A stretch of DNA of 64,000 nt. Origin: Defluviitaleaceae bacterium (GTDB lineage: Bacteria; Bacillota; Clostridia; Lachnospirales; UBA5962). The stretch covers positions 66,212-130,211 of the forward strand of contig WRBA01000001.1 in NCBI GenBank assembly GCA_009779915.1. Reading direction: 5' to 3'. A program made the translations under genes and the position numbers. The notes under the pieces were generated by a model. That model saw only the letters and a list, made by a program, of their open reading frames with translations. It was not told where the DNA came from and searched no databases. Below, one piece after another: positions 8,218 to 17,942 of the stretch (positions are counted from its first letter, which is position 1; every line of letters starts with the position of its first letter).

Positions 8218-8273
8218 TTTATGTTATAGTCAAGCATGTCATTGTACAATGTAGTGTTTGACTATAACATAAA
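8218..8273. promoter_or_regulatory. Mirror-symmetric divergent promoter/operator
   Basis: 16-bp perfect inverted repeat (TTTATGTTATAGTCAA at 8218-8233; its complement at 8258-8273) around a central TTGTACAA palindrome. On either strand TTGTAC, about 15 bases, then TATAAC reads as a promoter, so the two -35 boxes overlap in the centre. It serves the zinc-ribbon gene to the left and the ABC exporter to the right. The spacer is short for sigma-A, so the promoter reading is tentative; the symmetry is not. Confidence 0.6.
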
Positions 8274-8304
8274 TACCTAAAAAACACAAGTTAAGGAGCC
8301 TAAA

Positions 8305-10011
8305 ATGACTAACACCCCAAAACTATCCCAATATTTTGCCAAAGAGAAGCCTTTAACCTTCTGGATTATAGTGACAGGGCTGTTTACAAGCACTTTGATC
8401 ATATGGATACCTGCGCTTCAAGGTAATCTTATTGACTCTGTGTTTGAAGGCGGCCAAAGTCTTGAAACACGAATTTTTATATTCCTAAGCTTTGTTATTT
8501 TAGTGCAGTTCCTAAGGTTTTGGAAGCGGTATTTAGTAAGGAAATTTGAAAACAGGACGGTAAGGGAAATCCGTAAAACCATCTACAACAATATATTAGA
8601 AAACACTATAGAAAGCATGGATGAAAACACCGCCGGCTCTTTGATGAACAAAATTATAGGGGATGTTAACATCGTATCCGAAGGGCTTAGAAAGATTATA
8701 ACGGAGATTTTTGATACGGTTATAATGCTTTCAGGTTATATTGTACTTATGAGTATTGCCGATTTTCGTATTACAATACTTGTGGCTTTACTGATTCCTG
8801 TTGGGGTTTTTATTTCAACCTATTTGAAAAAGGTGGTGGCAAGGTACAACTCCGTGTTTCGCGCAGCAAAAGGAGATATAAACGACCTTATTTATCAAAA
8901 TGTGACTCATGCTGTACTGTTTCGCCTTATGGGGCTTTCCGAGCAGTTTGGGGACGCTTTTAAGGCTGCATTGCCCGGTCTTCGTAAAAAGGCAGTGAGG
9001 GCTTCCTTTTTTGACACCAGTTTAACGCCTTTATATAACGCCATTTCTCTTGGAGGTGTTGTTTTTGTTATTGTCATTGGCTCATCAAATATTGAGTCCG
9101 GCTATTGGACTATAGGGCAGTTTTCGGCATATCTTGTTATGTTTGCCCTTGTTGCGAGAAAATCCGGCATGATTTCAACCTATATAACTCTTTGGCAGAA
9201 AACTGTGGTATCCTGGGATAGGCTTAAAGGGCATTTGGAGCCGGTTTATGCGGAAAAGGGCGCACCTGTATCCCTTTTACAGCCTGTTAAATTAAAATTT
9301 GAAAATGTGAGATTTAAATATGACGATAGCGAAGAAACTTTAATACACAACTTATCTTTTGAAGGGGGCTCAGGTCAGATAATAGGCATAGCGGGACCTA
9401 TAGCTTCAGGTAAATCCACTATTTTAAGGCTGCTTACGACACTTATGCCAACATCAGGCAAAATAGAGGTAAACGGGCTTGATTTTAGTGAACTTAACAC
9501 ATTCCAAAGATCCGGCATTGTAGCTTACAAGCCCCATGGGAGTGAGCTTTTCTCAGGGAGTATAAAAGAGAATATTGCCTTTGATGAAACTAATGAGGAA
9601 AATTTAAATAACGTCCTTTCAGGGGTTGCGTTAGAGCGTGATATAGATACTATAAGCGGCGGTATAGAGGCTCGTATAGGGGGCAATGTAAGTGTATTAA
9701 GCGGCGGTCAGCAGGATAGGGTGAGCCTTGCAAGAACCCTTTTTGCGGATAAAAGTATAATTCTTTTGGATGATCCGTTTTCTGCCTTGGATATGAAAAC
9801 GGAAATACAGATAATCAAGTATTTGCGGGAGAATTTTAAAGATCATCTTATACTTATTAACTCTCACCGTTTCGCAATATTCCCATACACCGACTCTATT
9901 ATATTCCTTGATGGAGCAGGCAGCTATATGCTGGGTTCTCATGATGAGCTTTTAGCTTCTAATCCTTTATACCTTGAAATATATAATATGCAGAAAGGGG
10001 CGATAGAGTAA
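8305..10011 (+). CDS. ABC exporter half-transporter, subunit with degenerate catalytic site
   Basis: 568 residues: about six membrane segments in residues 15-290 and a nucleotide-binding domain from about 330. Walker A is GPIASGKST (about residue 364), signature LSGGQQDRVSLAR, Walker B IILLDDPFSALD, H-loop NSHR. The residue after the Walker B Asp is Asp instead of the catalytic Glu, as in the degenerate half of heterodimeric exporters such as BmrC or TM287. Stop and start of the next gene share one base (TAATG), so the two halves are translationally coupled and surely form one heterodimer. Substrate unknown; drug, peptide or lipid are all possible. RBS AAGGAG at about 8294. Confidence 0.92.
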   Translation: MTNTPKLSQYFAKEKPLTFWIIVTGLFTSTLIIWIPALQGNLIDSVFEGGQSLETRIFIFLSFVILVQFLRFWKRYLVRKFENRTVREIRKTIYNNILENTIESMDENTAGSLMNKIIGDVNIVSEGLRKIITEIFDTVIMLSGYIVLMSIADFRITILVALLIPVGVFISTYLKKVVARYNSVFRAAKGDINDLIYQNVTHAVLFRLMGLSEQFGDAFKAALPGLRKKAVRASFFDTSLTPLYNAISLGGVVFVIVIGSSNIESGYWTIGQFSAYLVMFALVARKSGMISTYITLWQKTVVSWDRLKGHLEPVYAEKGAPVSLLQPVKLKFENVRFKYDDSEETLIHNLSFEGGSGQIIGIAGPIASGKSTILRLLTTLMPTSGKIEVNGLDFSELNTFQRSGIVAYKPHGSELFSGSIKENIAFDETNEENLNNVLSGVALERDIDTISGGIEARIGGNVSVLSGGQQDRVSLARTLFADKSIILLDDPFSALDMKTEIQIIKYLRENFKDHLILINSHRFAIFPYTDSIIFLDGAGSYMLGSHDELLASNPLYLEIYNMQKGAIE

Positions 10012-11738
10012 TGAAGCGAAAAAATATAGCAATAGACGGTACTTTTAAGGCAATAAAAAACGCCCCCTGGCTGGTATTACTGTTAGTGGCAGTTACTGTG
10101 GGGGTGGTTTTATCGGCTTTAGCACCTCCTTATATGCTTAGGATTATAATTGATGATTATATCGTGCCCGGTAATTTAAACTATATAGTTTGGGCAGCGT
10201 TATTTTATCTTTTGCTTATATTTATAAATAATCTTTTCGAGTTTTTAAGAAGGCTGACCTTAGTTTTGTTTGGGCAAAGGCTTTATCAGCATTTGCAGGA
10301 GATTTTATCAGATAAGTTTATACGGCTAAAAACCCTTTATTATACAAGTAATGACGATGGGCAGACAGCCTCATACTTCGTAAACGATGTGGATACTATA
10401 AACCACGCCTTTACCGCAGGGCTTATAGGGATGTTTATTGATGGTCTTAAGGTTATAGGGATATTGGTGGCACTCTATATGTTCTCCCCTGTTTTGACTT
10501 TAGTTGTTTGTATTTTCCTGCCTGTAATAGTGATAATAACGAGACTTATACAAAAGGCTATGTTAGCGGCACAAATGGAAAGCCGCCAAGTCACAGGAGG
10601 GGTAAATAACGCAATAGCTGAAACCAAGGAAGTATTTAATATGATAAAACTTGGCGGGCGGGAAGGCTTTATGATGAACCGCTGGTCTGAGCTGCTTTCA
10701 CAAAATTACAAAGCAGCTGAGCGGGTTAATATGGCTGACTCTCTCTCGTCACCAATGGCTCAGATTTTGCGTGCCGTTGTAATTGGTGTTGTGGTGTATC
10801 TAAGCCCAAGAGGTATCGGCATTAGTATAGGTATGCTGGCGGCAAGTATTGAGCTTATTACCAATCTTTTCGACCCGATAGAAGCTATAAGCAATGAGTT
10901 ACAGCAGATACAGCGGTCTCTTTCAGGGATAAAGAGACTTAATGAACTTTACAATGAAAATGAGGAAAACAGGGATTGTGCAGAGCTGCCCGAAGGATTT
11001 TTTAACAAAGCACACTCAATTAAATTTGCTAATGTTAATTTTGAATATGTGGAAAATACACCTGTTTTAAATGGCATAAGCTTTAGCGCAAACCCTCACG
11101 AAAAACTTGCCATAGCAGGGCGGACAGGTGTTGGTAAAACCACTATGTTTAACCTAATTACAGGGCTGTATGAACCAAGTTCAGGCGCAATACAAATAAG
11201 CGGTGTAGACGCGGCTAAAATTCCCCCTGACAGCAGGCGGCAGCTTTTTGCTTATGTGAGCCAGTCCTTTATGCCTATAATCGGCACCCTAAAAGAGCAG
11301 GTCACCCTTAAGGATGAAAAAATTACCCATGAGCGGTTTGTGCAGGCTATGGAAACCGTAGGGCTTCATGAGACTTGCAAGGAGATGTATGATAATATAT
11401 ACCACCGCGGGCTTTTATCCAGTGGGCAGGAACAGCTTTTAAATATTGCCAGAGCTATTGTAATGGAGCCTAAAATACTCCTCCTTGATGAAATGAGCTC
11501 GAAGCTGGATTCTATAAGCGAGGAGCGGATACATAAAGCCACCCACGCCGCAGGGCAGGATATGACGAGTATATCGATTTCCCACCGCTTAAGCTCTATG
11601 CTTAATGCTCAGAGGCTTATTTATGTTAAAAATGGGGAGATTGATAAAGTGTTGGATTTGGAAGGCAATACAGAAGATAGAGATTGGGTTATCAGAGAAG
11701 CGGCACGGGAAGGGTTTGGTAAGAGTGCAACAGAGTAG
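10011..11738 (+). CDS. ABC exporter half-transporter, subunit with intact catalytic Glu
   Basis: 575 residues: N-terminal six-helix membrane domain, then a nucleotide-binding domain. Walker A is GRTGVGKTTM, Walker B ILLLDEMSSKLD with the catalytic Glu, H-loop SISHRLS. Its signature is LSSGQEQLLNIAR rather than LSGGQ. Paired with the preceding subunit, the site built from that subunit's Walker motifs and this LSSGQ is degenerate, whereas the site built from this Walker B Glu and the partner's LSGGQ is canonical. That asymmetry is the standard pattern of heterodimeric exporters. RBS GGGGCG precedes the ATG. Confidence 0.92.
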   Translation: MKRKNIAIDGTFKAIKNAPWLVLLLVAVTVGVVLSALAPPYMLRIIIDDYIVPGNLNYIVWAALFYLLLIFINNLFEFLRRLTLVLFGQRLYQHLQEILSDKFIRLKTLYYTSNDDGQTASYFVNDVDTINHAFTAGLIGMFIDGLKVIGILVALYMFSPVLTLVVCIFLPVIVIITRLIQKAMLAAQMESRQVTGGVNNAIAETKEVFNMIKLGGREGFMMNRWSELLSQNYKAAERVNMADSLSSPMAQILRAVVIGVVVYLSPRGIGISIGMLAASIELITNLFDPIEAISNELQQIQRSLSGIKRLNELYNENEENRDCAELPEGFFNKAHSIKFANVNFEYVENTPVLNGISFSANPHEKLAIAGRTGVGKTTMFNLITGLYEPSSGAIQISGVDAAKIPPDSRRQLFAYVSQSFMPIIGTLKEQVTLKDEKITHERFVQAMETVGLHETCKEMYDNIYHRGLLSSGQEQLLNIARAIVMEPKILLLDEMSSKLDSISEERIHKATHAAGQDMTSISISHRLSSMLNAQRLIYVKNGEIDKVLDLEGNTEDRDWVIREAAREGFGKSATE

Positions 11739-11743
11739 CATTA

Positions 11744-11818
11744 TATAATCGTTTAAGACCAAAATGGTCTTAAACGAGCCTCGAGAGTTCGTAAACTGTT
11801 TTAGAGTTTATTCACTAT
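11744..11818. repeat. Family C element, short form, copy 2
   Basis: 75 bp with ends TATAATCGTTTAAG and (inverted) TATAGTGAATAAAC. It keeps the first hairpin (GTTTAAGACCA arms) and the outer right arm, and lacks the middle found at 2596-2745. The stop codon of the neighbouring minus-strand HD gene (TAG, 11817-11815) lies inside its right end. Confidence 0.8.
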
Positions 11819-12402
11819 ACAATATCATGTAAAAAAACCATACCCTCCTCAAACCATTTATGGGGATATAAAATCATTTTGTGAGCGACTATATAATCCA
11901 TATACGCAAGGCAAGCTGCCTCCAGGGACTGATTAAGGGCATTACTTACGGTTGCGTAAAAAGGTGCCCCCCCCTCCTGGTCCCAAGCAAGTTTATCTGC
12001 TATAAATAAAGCCATATCGTATGCTGAGGGTTTAGTTTTTAATGTGGTATGATGGGAGATGGCAGATAAAATACGCTTATCTGTAATACCAAAGTCCTCC
12101 TGTGCAATGACTTTTGATATACGCTGATGAAGGAGAAAAGGATACATTTTCTCGGCTTCGTCTATATACCAACTATTTTTGATTGCGTATACCATCATAT
12201 CCTTTGGAGGGATTACCGCACTAATATCATGTAAATAGCCGCACAATTCACATATACTTTCATCCAGCCCATATTTAGCGGCAATTTTTATATTCATCTC
12301 TGCGACAGCTTTTGAATGGATAAAAGTACTTTCTTTGTTTTTAAGGTAAAGTAAGGACTGTATATCAGCTATAATATTTCCTGTAAAGTTGAGCTTTGGC
12401 AT
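11815..12402 (-). CDS. HD-domain hydrolase, YqeK-like
   Basis: 195 residues. The HD metal-binding set is visible: H29 in TFIHSKAVAEM, the HD pair in GYLHDISAVIP, and ISHHTT plus IADKL downstream. The spacing and the LLHQRISK, AISHHTTLKTKPSAYD segments match the YqeK family, symmetric bis(5'-nucleosyl)tetraphosphate (Ap4A) hydrolases; substrate specificity is inferred. A run of eight Gs (coding strand) near residue 148 is a possible slippage site. The final codons HDIV-stop read into a family C repeat, which supplies the TAG, so the natural C-terminus may have been longer. RBS AGGTGA. Confidence 0.72.
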   Translation of the reverse strand: MPKLNFTGNIIADIQSLLYLKNKESTFIHSKAVAEMNIKIAAKYGLDESICELCGYLHDISAVIPPKDMMVYAIKNSWYIDEAEKMYPFLLHQRISKVIAQEDFGITDKRILSAISHHTTLKTKPSAYDMALFIADKLAWDQEGGAPFYATVSNALNQSLEAACLAYMDYIVAHKMILYPHKWFEEGMVFLHDIV

Positions 12403-12446
12403 AAAATATCACCTGTAAATTATTGATAATAAGGAGGTCTCACGTC

Positions 12447-12884
12447 ATGACTTGGAATGAACTTTTCCCTAAGGAGAACCAGCCTGCGATGCATGATATT
12501 GCCGAATACGCAGGTACATTTAAACCCCATTGGCTTAATTTAATTGAGTATTTTGAAACAGCCTACAAATGCAAACCTAAAATGACTTATAGCTGCTGCG
12601 GCATGAAGCCCGGCTGGAATTTGAAATTCCAAAAAAGCAATACAAATTTTGGAACTTGGTACCCAAAGCCTGAGGGGTTTGAGGCTATGTTTGTATGGAG
12701 CTATAAATTTGATGATGAAATGCGGATGCTGATACCTGTAATGACCTCGAAAATGGCTGAGCATGTGCAAAAAGCGGAGGACTTCATGAAAAACGGGCGC
12801 TGGATTATGTTTGAGGCGGATAATGGATTGATTATAGAGGATTATAAGCGTATGTGTGCGGTTAAAAAGGTGCCGGCTGCTTGA
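12447..12884 (+). CDS. DUF3788-family protein
   Basis: 145 residues, cytoplasmic, beginning MTWNELFPKENQP. The pattern TYSCCGMKPGWNLKFQKSN, then GTWYPKPEGFEAMFVW, and a C-terminal DNGLIIEDYKRMCAVKK resembles the DUF3788 family of about 140-residue proteins with no assigned function. Start chosen at the ATG nine bases after AAGGAGG. It stands alone, divergent from the HD gene, with no functional hint from neighbours. Confidence 0.65.
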   Translation: MTWNELFPKENQPAMHDIAEYAGTFKPHWLNLIEYFETAYKCKPKMTYSCCGMKPGWNLKFQKSNTNFGTWYPKPEGFEAMFVWSYKFDDEMRMLIPVMTSKMAEHVQKAEDFMKNGRWIMFEADNGLIIEDYKRMCAVKKVPAA

Positions 12885-12895
12885 TTATATAATTA

Positions 12896-12934
12896 GCAAC
12901 GGTGCCTCAACATATATGGTTATGCGCCATTGCC
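12896..12934. repeat. Degenerate mini-copy with family B-like ends
   Basis: About 39 bp: GCAACGGTGC at the left and GCGCCATTGCC at the right are inverted copies of family B ends with almost nothing between. AATT occurs directly on both sides, a possible target duplication. Confidence 0.45.
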
Positions 12935-12943
12935 AATTGCTTT

Positions 12944-13456
12944 TCACTCAGCCACAAACCGCCACTGCTTTATCCTATATTCTTCGCTGGCGTAATTAAT
13001 GCCTATCCGCGGGGTAGTGGTATAGCTTAATTGTGCCCCGTCTTCCAGCCATAGTTCGTTGGAATTAATCAAGCTTACCTTGTTTAAGGTTTTATCAATT
13101 TGCAAGGCTTTTGTTAAGCGTCCCGGACCTGATATGCCTTCAAGTCCGCGGATAAGCACCGCTTCCGGCTCGTCTTCATCTGCCGCTACTACATTAAGCA
13201 GATAATGAATACCATAGCATAGGTAAATATAAGTAACACCGCCTTTTTCGTACATAACGGAGGTTCGGGCTGTTTTTCCTTTGTGGGCGTGACAGGCTGT
13301 GTCCTGCTCTCCGGCGTAGGCTTCCGTTTCGGTTATTTTAAGGCGGATTATCTCATCTCCAATTTTGCGGCAAAGAACTTTGCCCAATAAAAGAGGCGCA
13401 AGAGAAACCGCTGATTGCTTGTAAAACTCTAGGGGAAGTCTGTTGTTCTTTGTCAT
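12944..13456 (-). CDS. Alkyladenine (3-methyladenine) DNA glycosylase, AAG/Mpg type
   Basis: 170 residues. It removes alkylated purines from DNA to start base-excision repair. Recognisable are LLGKVLCRK, the catalytic-Glu region ITETEAYAGEQDTACHAHKG, YEKGGVTYIYLCYGIHYLLN, and GPGRLTKALQID, in the order of the Mpg family, at slightly below its usual 190-200 residues. Its ATGA start overlaps the stop of the HlyD-like gene, placing it as the last gene of the ABC-FtsX-HlyD transcription unit, though it has no evident functional link to it. Confidence 0.92.
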   Translation of the reverse strand: MTKNNRLPLEFYKQSAVSLAPLLLGKVLCRKIGDEIIRLKITETEAYAGEQDTACHAHKGKTARTSVMYEKGGVTYIYLCYGIHYLLNVVAADEDEPEAVLIRGLEGISGPGRLTKALQIDKTLNKVSLINSNELWLEDGAQLSYTTTPRIGINYASEEYRIKQWRFVAE

Positions 13457-14871
13457 CTGACGGCAACCCCTTCTCTTAATCTATTATCATTGGCATCTCT
13501 TATTACCACATCGCCGAAGTTTAGCCCTGCTTCCACCACAGTGTCAATACGAAGTTCGGCACCTAGTACAACTTCCCTCATTTCCACTCTGCCGCTGTTT
13601 AGCACCCAAAGCATATCTGAGCCGCCGTAATTGAATAATGCTGTCCTTGGCACAATCATTCGCCCCCTTGCGCTGTAATATGTAAAGCGCACATCCACGT
13701 CATATCCGTCTCTGATTATATTATTTTCCGGTATTTCAACAGTTACTTTAACATTTCTCTCAGCAACGCCCAAGGGGGATAGCCTCTCTTCAGCTCTATC
13801 CCCAATTTCTTGTATGCTGCCGGGGATTACTATATCATTGCCTCTTGCGCGAAATATAACATCTACCGAATCCCCTAAGTTCAAATTAACTACATCTCTT
13901 GTACGGACAAAAACCTCCACGGAAATCTCCTCATCAGTTGTAATATAAGCAACAGGCATATTTGGGGATACGATATTGATATCTTGAACATACAGCCGCT
14001 CGACCCGCCCTGATGCAGGGGCTCTGATTACGGCATCCTCAATATTTCTTTGTAACTGGGCAATATTTATCAGCTCACTGTCTATTAGAGCCAGATAGTA
14101 ATCTTCCATAGCGGCGACATAGCTTGTGGCAAGGTTTCTGTCAATGCCTGCTATTTGCACATTTATCGCAGCTCTTGCTGCTTCAAAGTATTCATCGGAG
14201 CCCATAGTACCGGCGGCACCTGCTGTGATGTTAGAAAGTGCCAGGATGCCTTGCTCTAACTGCCCCTCAGCATCCTCTACATATCTTGCGGCCAGCTCAT
14301 ACTCATCTCGCGATATGGCTGAAACGCCAAAAAGTATTTCCACATTTTGGTAATTATTCCTAGCCCAGTCAAGTGCCGATTCAAGCTGCCTGTTTATGGC
14401 TGCCTGTAAATTTACCTGCTCCCCAACAGACAGTATAGCCGCATAACTTCTGGCGTTTAAAATCTCAAGCTGTGCCACAAGGTCATTTCGGCTTGATTGC
14501 AGGCTGTTTCGTTCTCTGGTTTCATTAAGGTGTAAATTTCTCATTTGAGCTTCCAAAGCGGCTATATTTGCTTCGCTTCGCAGTATTAAAAGTTCAAAAT
14601 TAGAAACATCCACACGGCTGATTATATCTCCGCCCGATATAAGATCCCCTTCGGAAACTTCGATAGAAAGAATCTCGCCGCTTACCAAAGGATATACTGT
14701 AATTGAGCTGCCCCTGGTTCCATATCCCTGCTGTATAAAATACATAGCCGCATCCCTTGGCTCGATAATAAGTGTGCTTATTTCCAAAGGTCTAGTGGAG
14801 GCATATACGCCGTAGCCTATTAAAAAAACAATTACCAAGGCTAAGATTACAAGTTTAACTTGTTTTTTCAT
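13453..14871 (-). CDS. HlyD/MacA-type membrane fusion protein of an ABC exporter
   Basis: 472 residues. One N-terminal membrane anchor (KLVILALVIVFLIGYGVYA) is followed by a biotinyl-lipoyl-like half motif (GEILSIEVSEGDLISGGDII), a long helical coiled-coil stretch (about residues 95-270), the second half motif (APASGRVERLYVQDINIVSP) and a beta-barrel. It would link the ABC-FtsX pump to an extracytoplasmic partner or substrate. In a Gram-positive host there is no outer-membrane channel, so it probably acts as an extracellular chaperone. The gene overlaps the FtsX-like gene by one base. Confidence 0.88.
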   Translation of the reverse strand: MKKQVKLVILALVIVFLIGYGVYASTRPLEISTLIIEPRDAAMYFIQQGYGTRGSSITVYPLVSGEILSIEVSEGDLISGGDIISRVDVSNFELLILRSEANIAALEAQMRNLHLNETRERNSLQSSRNDLVAQLEILNARSYAAILSVGEQVNLQAAINRQLESALDWARNNYQNVEILFGVSAISRDEYELAARYVEDAEGQLEQGILALSNITAGAAGTMGSDEYFEAARAAINVQIAGIDRNLATSYVAAMEDYYLALIDSELINIAQLQRNIEDAVIRAPASGRVERLYVQDINIVSPNMPVAYITTDEEISVEVFVRTRDVVNLNLGDSVDVIFRARGNDIVIPGSIQEIGDRAEERLSPLGVAERNVKVTVEIPENNIIRDGYDVDVRFTYYSARGRMIVPRTALFNYGGSDMLWVLNSGRVEMREVVLGAELRIDTVVEAGLNFGDVVIRDANDNRLREGVAVR

Positions 14872-17222
14872 TATTCCCGCTCCTTTAAGACTTCAACTAT
14901 GTCAAATTTTCTAATAGCTCGCTTTGAAATATAATTTGAGATAAAAACAGCAACAGAACAGCCGAATAAAGCGGCTATAAGTGCCCCCGGCTCCGTATGG
15001 AGAGGTATGGCAAACAAGTCAACATCTATCACTTCAACCATACTCATACGTAAAAGCCTTGTAAAAGGCACTCCTAAAAGCATACCTATAATGGCTAAAA
15101 GCCAGTATTCAAAACTCATAATTTCAGCCACTTCCCCGACTTCAAGCCCTAAAACTCTAAGGGTTGCGTATTCTCTTTTTCTTTCGTTTAGAGATATGCT
15201 GGAAGTGTTGTAGATTATAGCAAACGCAACAAATATCCCCATAATCCACATAGTTCGCATAAGTACATCGTAAGTCGCCATCATTTCAAGCATCGCTGCT
15301 TGACTGTCGTTAATATCGTCAATAGAGAGTATGTTTTCCCCTTCCCGCAAATACTCCACTACATGAGATAGACTATCCGTGCGAAGTATAACCGAGGATG
15401 CCATAGGGGGTATGTCAAGAAAATCAGCCAAATCATAAAGGGGCATATAAGAGCCTCCGCCAACCATCTCGGATATAATTTCTCTTATATATATCGGTCT
15501 GTTGTAGGCAAGAAGAGGGGAGGAAATATATACCCTATCTCCTTTGCTTACGGCAAGATTTTCAGCGGTTGCAAGAGATAGAACCAGACCGCCGCGGCTG
15601 GGTACTATATGAGTTCCCGTATTCATATCGAATATTTGGAACAAGTCAGAGTAAGGATTTACGCCGGTTATAAGGGCTCCTTCCTCTATATGCCTATTTA
15701 TCAGCATAACCGGAGTTTCAAACACCGCTTCCGCAAGCTCCACACCTTCTATTCCATGAAGGGCTGAAACCGCGTGAACCACAGAGATAGGATTTACAAA
15801 ATTAATCCTTCCGTCATACATTCTGGAGCGTTCAAACTGGTCAATCATCATCATATCAACCATATCAGTCATAGAGTTCATAAAAGCTATTATGCCGAAG
15901 GAAAACATAACGCCGGCTATTATAAAGACTGAGCGGACCCGGTTACGGTCAATACTTCTTACGGCAATAAAGCCTCTGGAGTTTAAGAAGATTTTGATAA
16001 ATGGGAATAATGAAAGTATATCGTATTTAACAGGCTTGGGTGCTTCAGGCCGCATTGCTTGAGCGGGACTTAAATTTACTGCCGAATATGCGCCCATAAA
16101 GCTGCCTAACACACCTCCGGCAAGAGCTATAAGGAGTGCCTGCATGATTATAGCCCCTGACTGATAGCTTACAACTTCAGGCATTTTAAAAAAATCACTG
16201 TATATATCTATCATATATCCGGTGCTTAAATAGCCTAAAATTACGCCAATAATGCCTCCTAAAAGCCCTGTAACCGCGCCATAAGTAAGATAATGGAGTA
16301 AAATTTCAGAATTTTTAAAGCCAAAAGCCTTTAAAGTCCCTATTTGCCCTCTATCCTGCTCAATAATTCGCTTAAGCATCAAATACAGCATAACCATAGA
16401 CCCTGCCACAAATACTATAGAAAGGGACTGTGACATAGACTGGACTGATTGTATCTGCATTTCCAAAAGACTGTGGCTTATCTGGTCATCACGGGAGATT
16501 AGGCTTATAAGACCATAGCGCGTAAGCCTATCCTCAAGCTCTACCTTGACATCATCAAATTCATAACCGGGGGATAAAAGAAAAGATATATCGTTTACCA
16601 TGCCCCGCATATCAAGCATGGAAGCGAGTACATCATAGTTGATATAAGCATAACCAAATGATAAATCATCAGGGTAGAGCTGGGTTATATCCTGTATTGC
16701 ATACACAAATTCAGGACTTAGAGCCGCTGCCGCAATATTAAAGCTAAACTGCCTGCCCCTTATTATAATGTCAATAGAATTACCGATTTGAAGTTCATGG
16801 GCTAGAAAAAAATCCTCCCCAAGTATAATATCGTTATCGTTTACTAAGGTGTCGCCGTAAGTAATATGGGGTAGATTAAGAGAGTCCTCACGATAAGGGG
16901 CAGACATAAGCCTTAAGGTCATCCTTCGATCTACGCCTTTAAGCTCTGCCCTGGCGTCGTAGGTAATACGTGCCGAGACAGTATTTATGCCGGGAGTTTG
17001 CGCTAAATCCTCCTCTATGCTTCTAGGTGCTCTTGAAATACGGGAAAAAACATCAGCCATCCTATAATCACGGTAGTATATATGCATACTATCCTCAAAG
17101 GCGAAGGAAGTTATGCCCATACTGACATATATAAATATTCCCACAGATATAAGGAGCGCGCAGGCAATATAGGTTTTCTTATTTTTCCACATTGCACGGA
17201 GGGCTTTTTTAAGTAAAATCAC
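14871..17222 (-). CDS. FtsX-like permease of an ABC exporter
   Basis: 783 residues with two FtsX domains. The layout is one N-terminal helix, a large extracytoplasmic region, a first block of three helices (about residues 255-385), a second N-terminal helix and extracytoplasmic region, and a terminal three-helix block (about 675-765). It matches MacB/LolC-type permeases that expel lipoproteins, peptides or antibiotics. The GTG at 17222 is preferred over the adjacent TTG because GGAGG lies seven bases upstream; it then overlaps the ATPase stop. Conserved end motif EYATLRVLGLEVGEVAEIMSFE (split by me as EYATLRVLGL and EVAEIMSFE) is typical. Confidence 0.88.
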   Translation of the reverse strand: MILLKKALRAMWKNKKTYIACALLISVGIFIYVSMGITSFAFEDSMHIYYRDYRMADVFSRISRAPRSIEEDLAQTPGINTVSARITYDARAELKGVDRRMTLRLMSAPYREDSLNLPHITYGDTLVNDNDIILGEDFFLAHELQIGNSIDIIIRGRQFSFNIAAAALSPEFVYAIQDITQLYPDDLSFGYAYINYDVLASMLDMRGMVNDISFLLSPGYEFDDVKVELEDRLTRYGLISLISRDDQISHSLLEMQIQSVQSMSQSLSIVFVAGSMVMLYLMLKRIIEQDRGQIGTLKAFGFKNSEILLHYLTYGAVTGLLGGIIGVILGYLSTGYMIDIYSDFFKMPEVVSYQSGAIIMQALLIALAGGVLGSFMGAYSAVNLSPAQAMRPEAPKPVKYDILSLFPFIKIFLNSRGFIAVRSIDRNRVRSVFIIAGVMFSFGIIAFMNSMTDMVDMMMIDQFERSRMYDGRINFVNPISVVHAVSALHGIEGVELAEAVFETPVMLINRHIEEGALITGVNPYSDLFQIFDMNTGTHIVPSRGGLVLSLATAENLAVSKGDRVYISSPLLAYNRPIYIREIISEMVGGGSYMPLYDLADFLDIPPMASSVILRTDSLSHVVEYLREGENILSIDDINDSQAAMLEMMATYDVLMRTMWIMGIFVAFAIIYNTSSISLNERKREYATLRVLGLEVGEVAEIMSFEYWLLAIIGMLLGVPFTRLLRMSMVEVIDVDLFAIPLHTEPGALIAALFGCSVAVFISNYISKRAIRKFDIVEVLKERE

Positions 17223-17923
17223 CAAGCTACCTCCTCCGGTGAAATAGGGTTATCATTTATTATTACCTTGTCTATAAGCCCGTCTTTAATATGGAAAACC
17301 CTATCAGCCATTGCACCTATGCCAGCGTTATGGGTTATTATTATTACAGTTTTGCCGTAATCTTTGTTAAAATCCCTCAGCACATTAAGTACATGGATGC
17401 CTGTTTTAATATCAAGTGCCCCTGTAGGCTCGTCACATAGTAATATATCAGGATTTTTGGAAAGGGCGCGGGCTATAGCCACCCGCTGCTGTTCCCCGCC
17501 GGACATTTGGCTTGGAAAATTTGAAGCCCGCTCTAAAAGCCCCACTTTTTCAAGGAGCTCAAGAGGGGATTTAGGGTCTTTTGACAATTCTGCCGCAAGT
17601 TCAATATTTTCCTTTGCCGAAAGGTTAGGGATAAGGTTGTAAAATTGGAATACGAAACCGACTGCGAGCCGTCTGTAGTTTGTAAGCTCTTTTTCGGAAG
17701 CTTGTGCTAAATCCTTACCCTTGTAAGTTATACTGCCCCTTGTGGGGATATCAATGCCGCCAATCATATTTAGCATAGTGGATTTACCCGAACCGGAAGG
17801 GCCAAGGATAACCACAAATTCACCGCCGTATATATCAAAATCAACACCACGAAGAGCCTCAACTTTGACCTCGCCCATTATGTATACCTTTGTTAAATCT
17901 TTAGCGGTGATTATAGCTTCCAA
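17219..17923 (-). CDS. ABC transporter ATPase, MacB/LolD type
   Basis: 234 residues. Walker [12 protein letters not shown]-loop region [18 protein letters not shown], signature [16 protein letters not shown], Walker [14 protein letters not shown]-loop ITHN. It energises the overlapping FtsX-like permease and HlyD-like adaptor. I start at the TTG at 17923, eight bases after GGAGG; a TTG at 17938 overlaps that site itself. The start lies only about 18 bp from the edge of a family A repeat, so any promoter must lie within or beyond the repeat. Confidence 0.93.
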   Translation of the reverse strand: MEAIITAKDLTKVYIMGEVKVEALRGVDFDIYGGEFVVILGPSGSGKSTMLNMIGGIDIPTRGSITYKGKDLAQASEKELTNYRRLAVGFVFQFYNLIPNLSAKENIELAAELSKDPKSPLELLEKVGLLERASNFPSQMSGGEQQRVAIARALSKNPDILLCDEPTGALDIKTGIHVLNVLRDFNKDYGKTVIIITHNAGIGAMADRVFHIKDGLIDKVIINDNPISPEEVAW

Positions 17924-17942
17924 CCCATCACCCTCCAAACTA

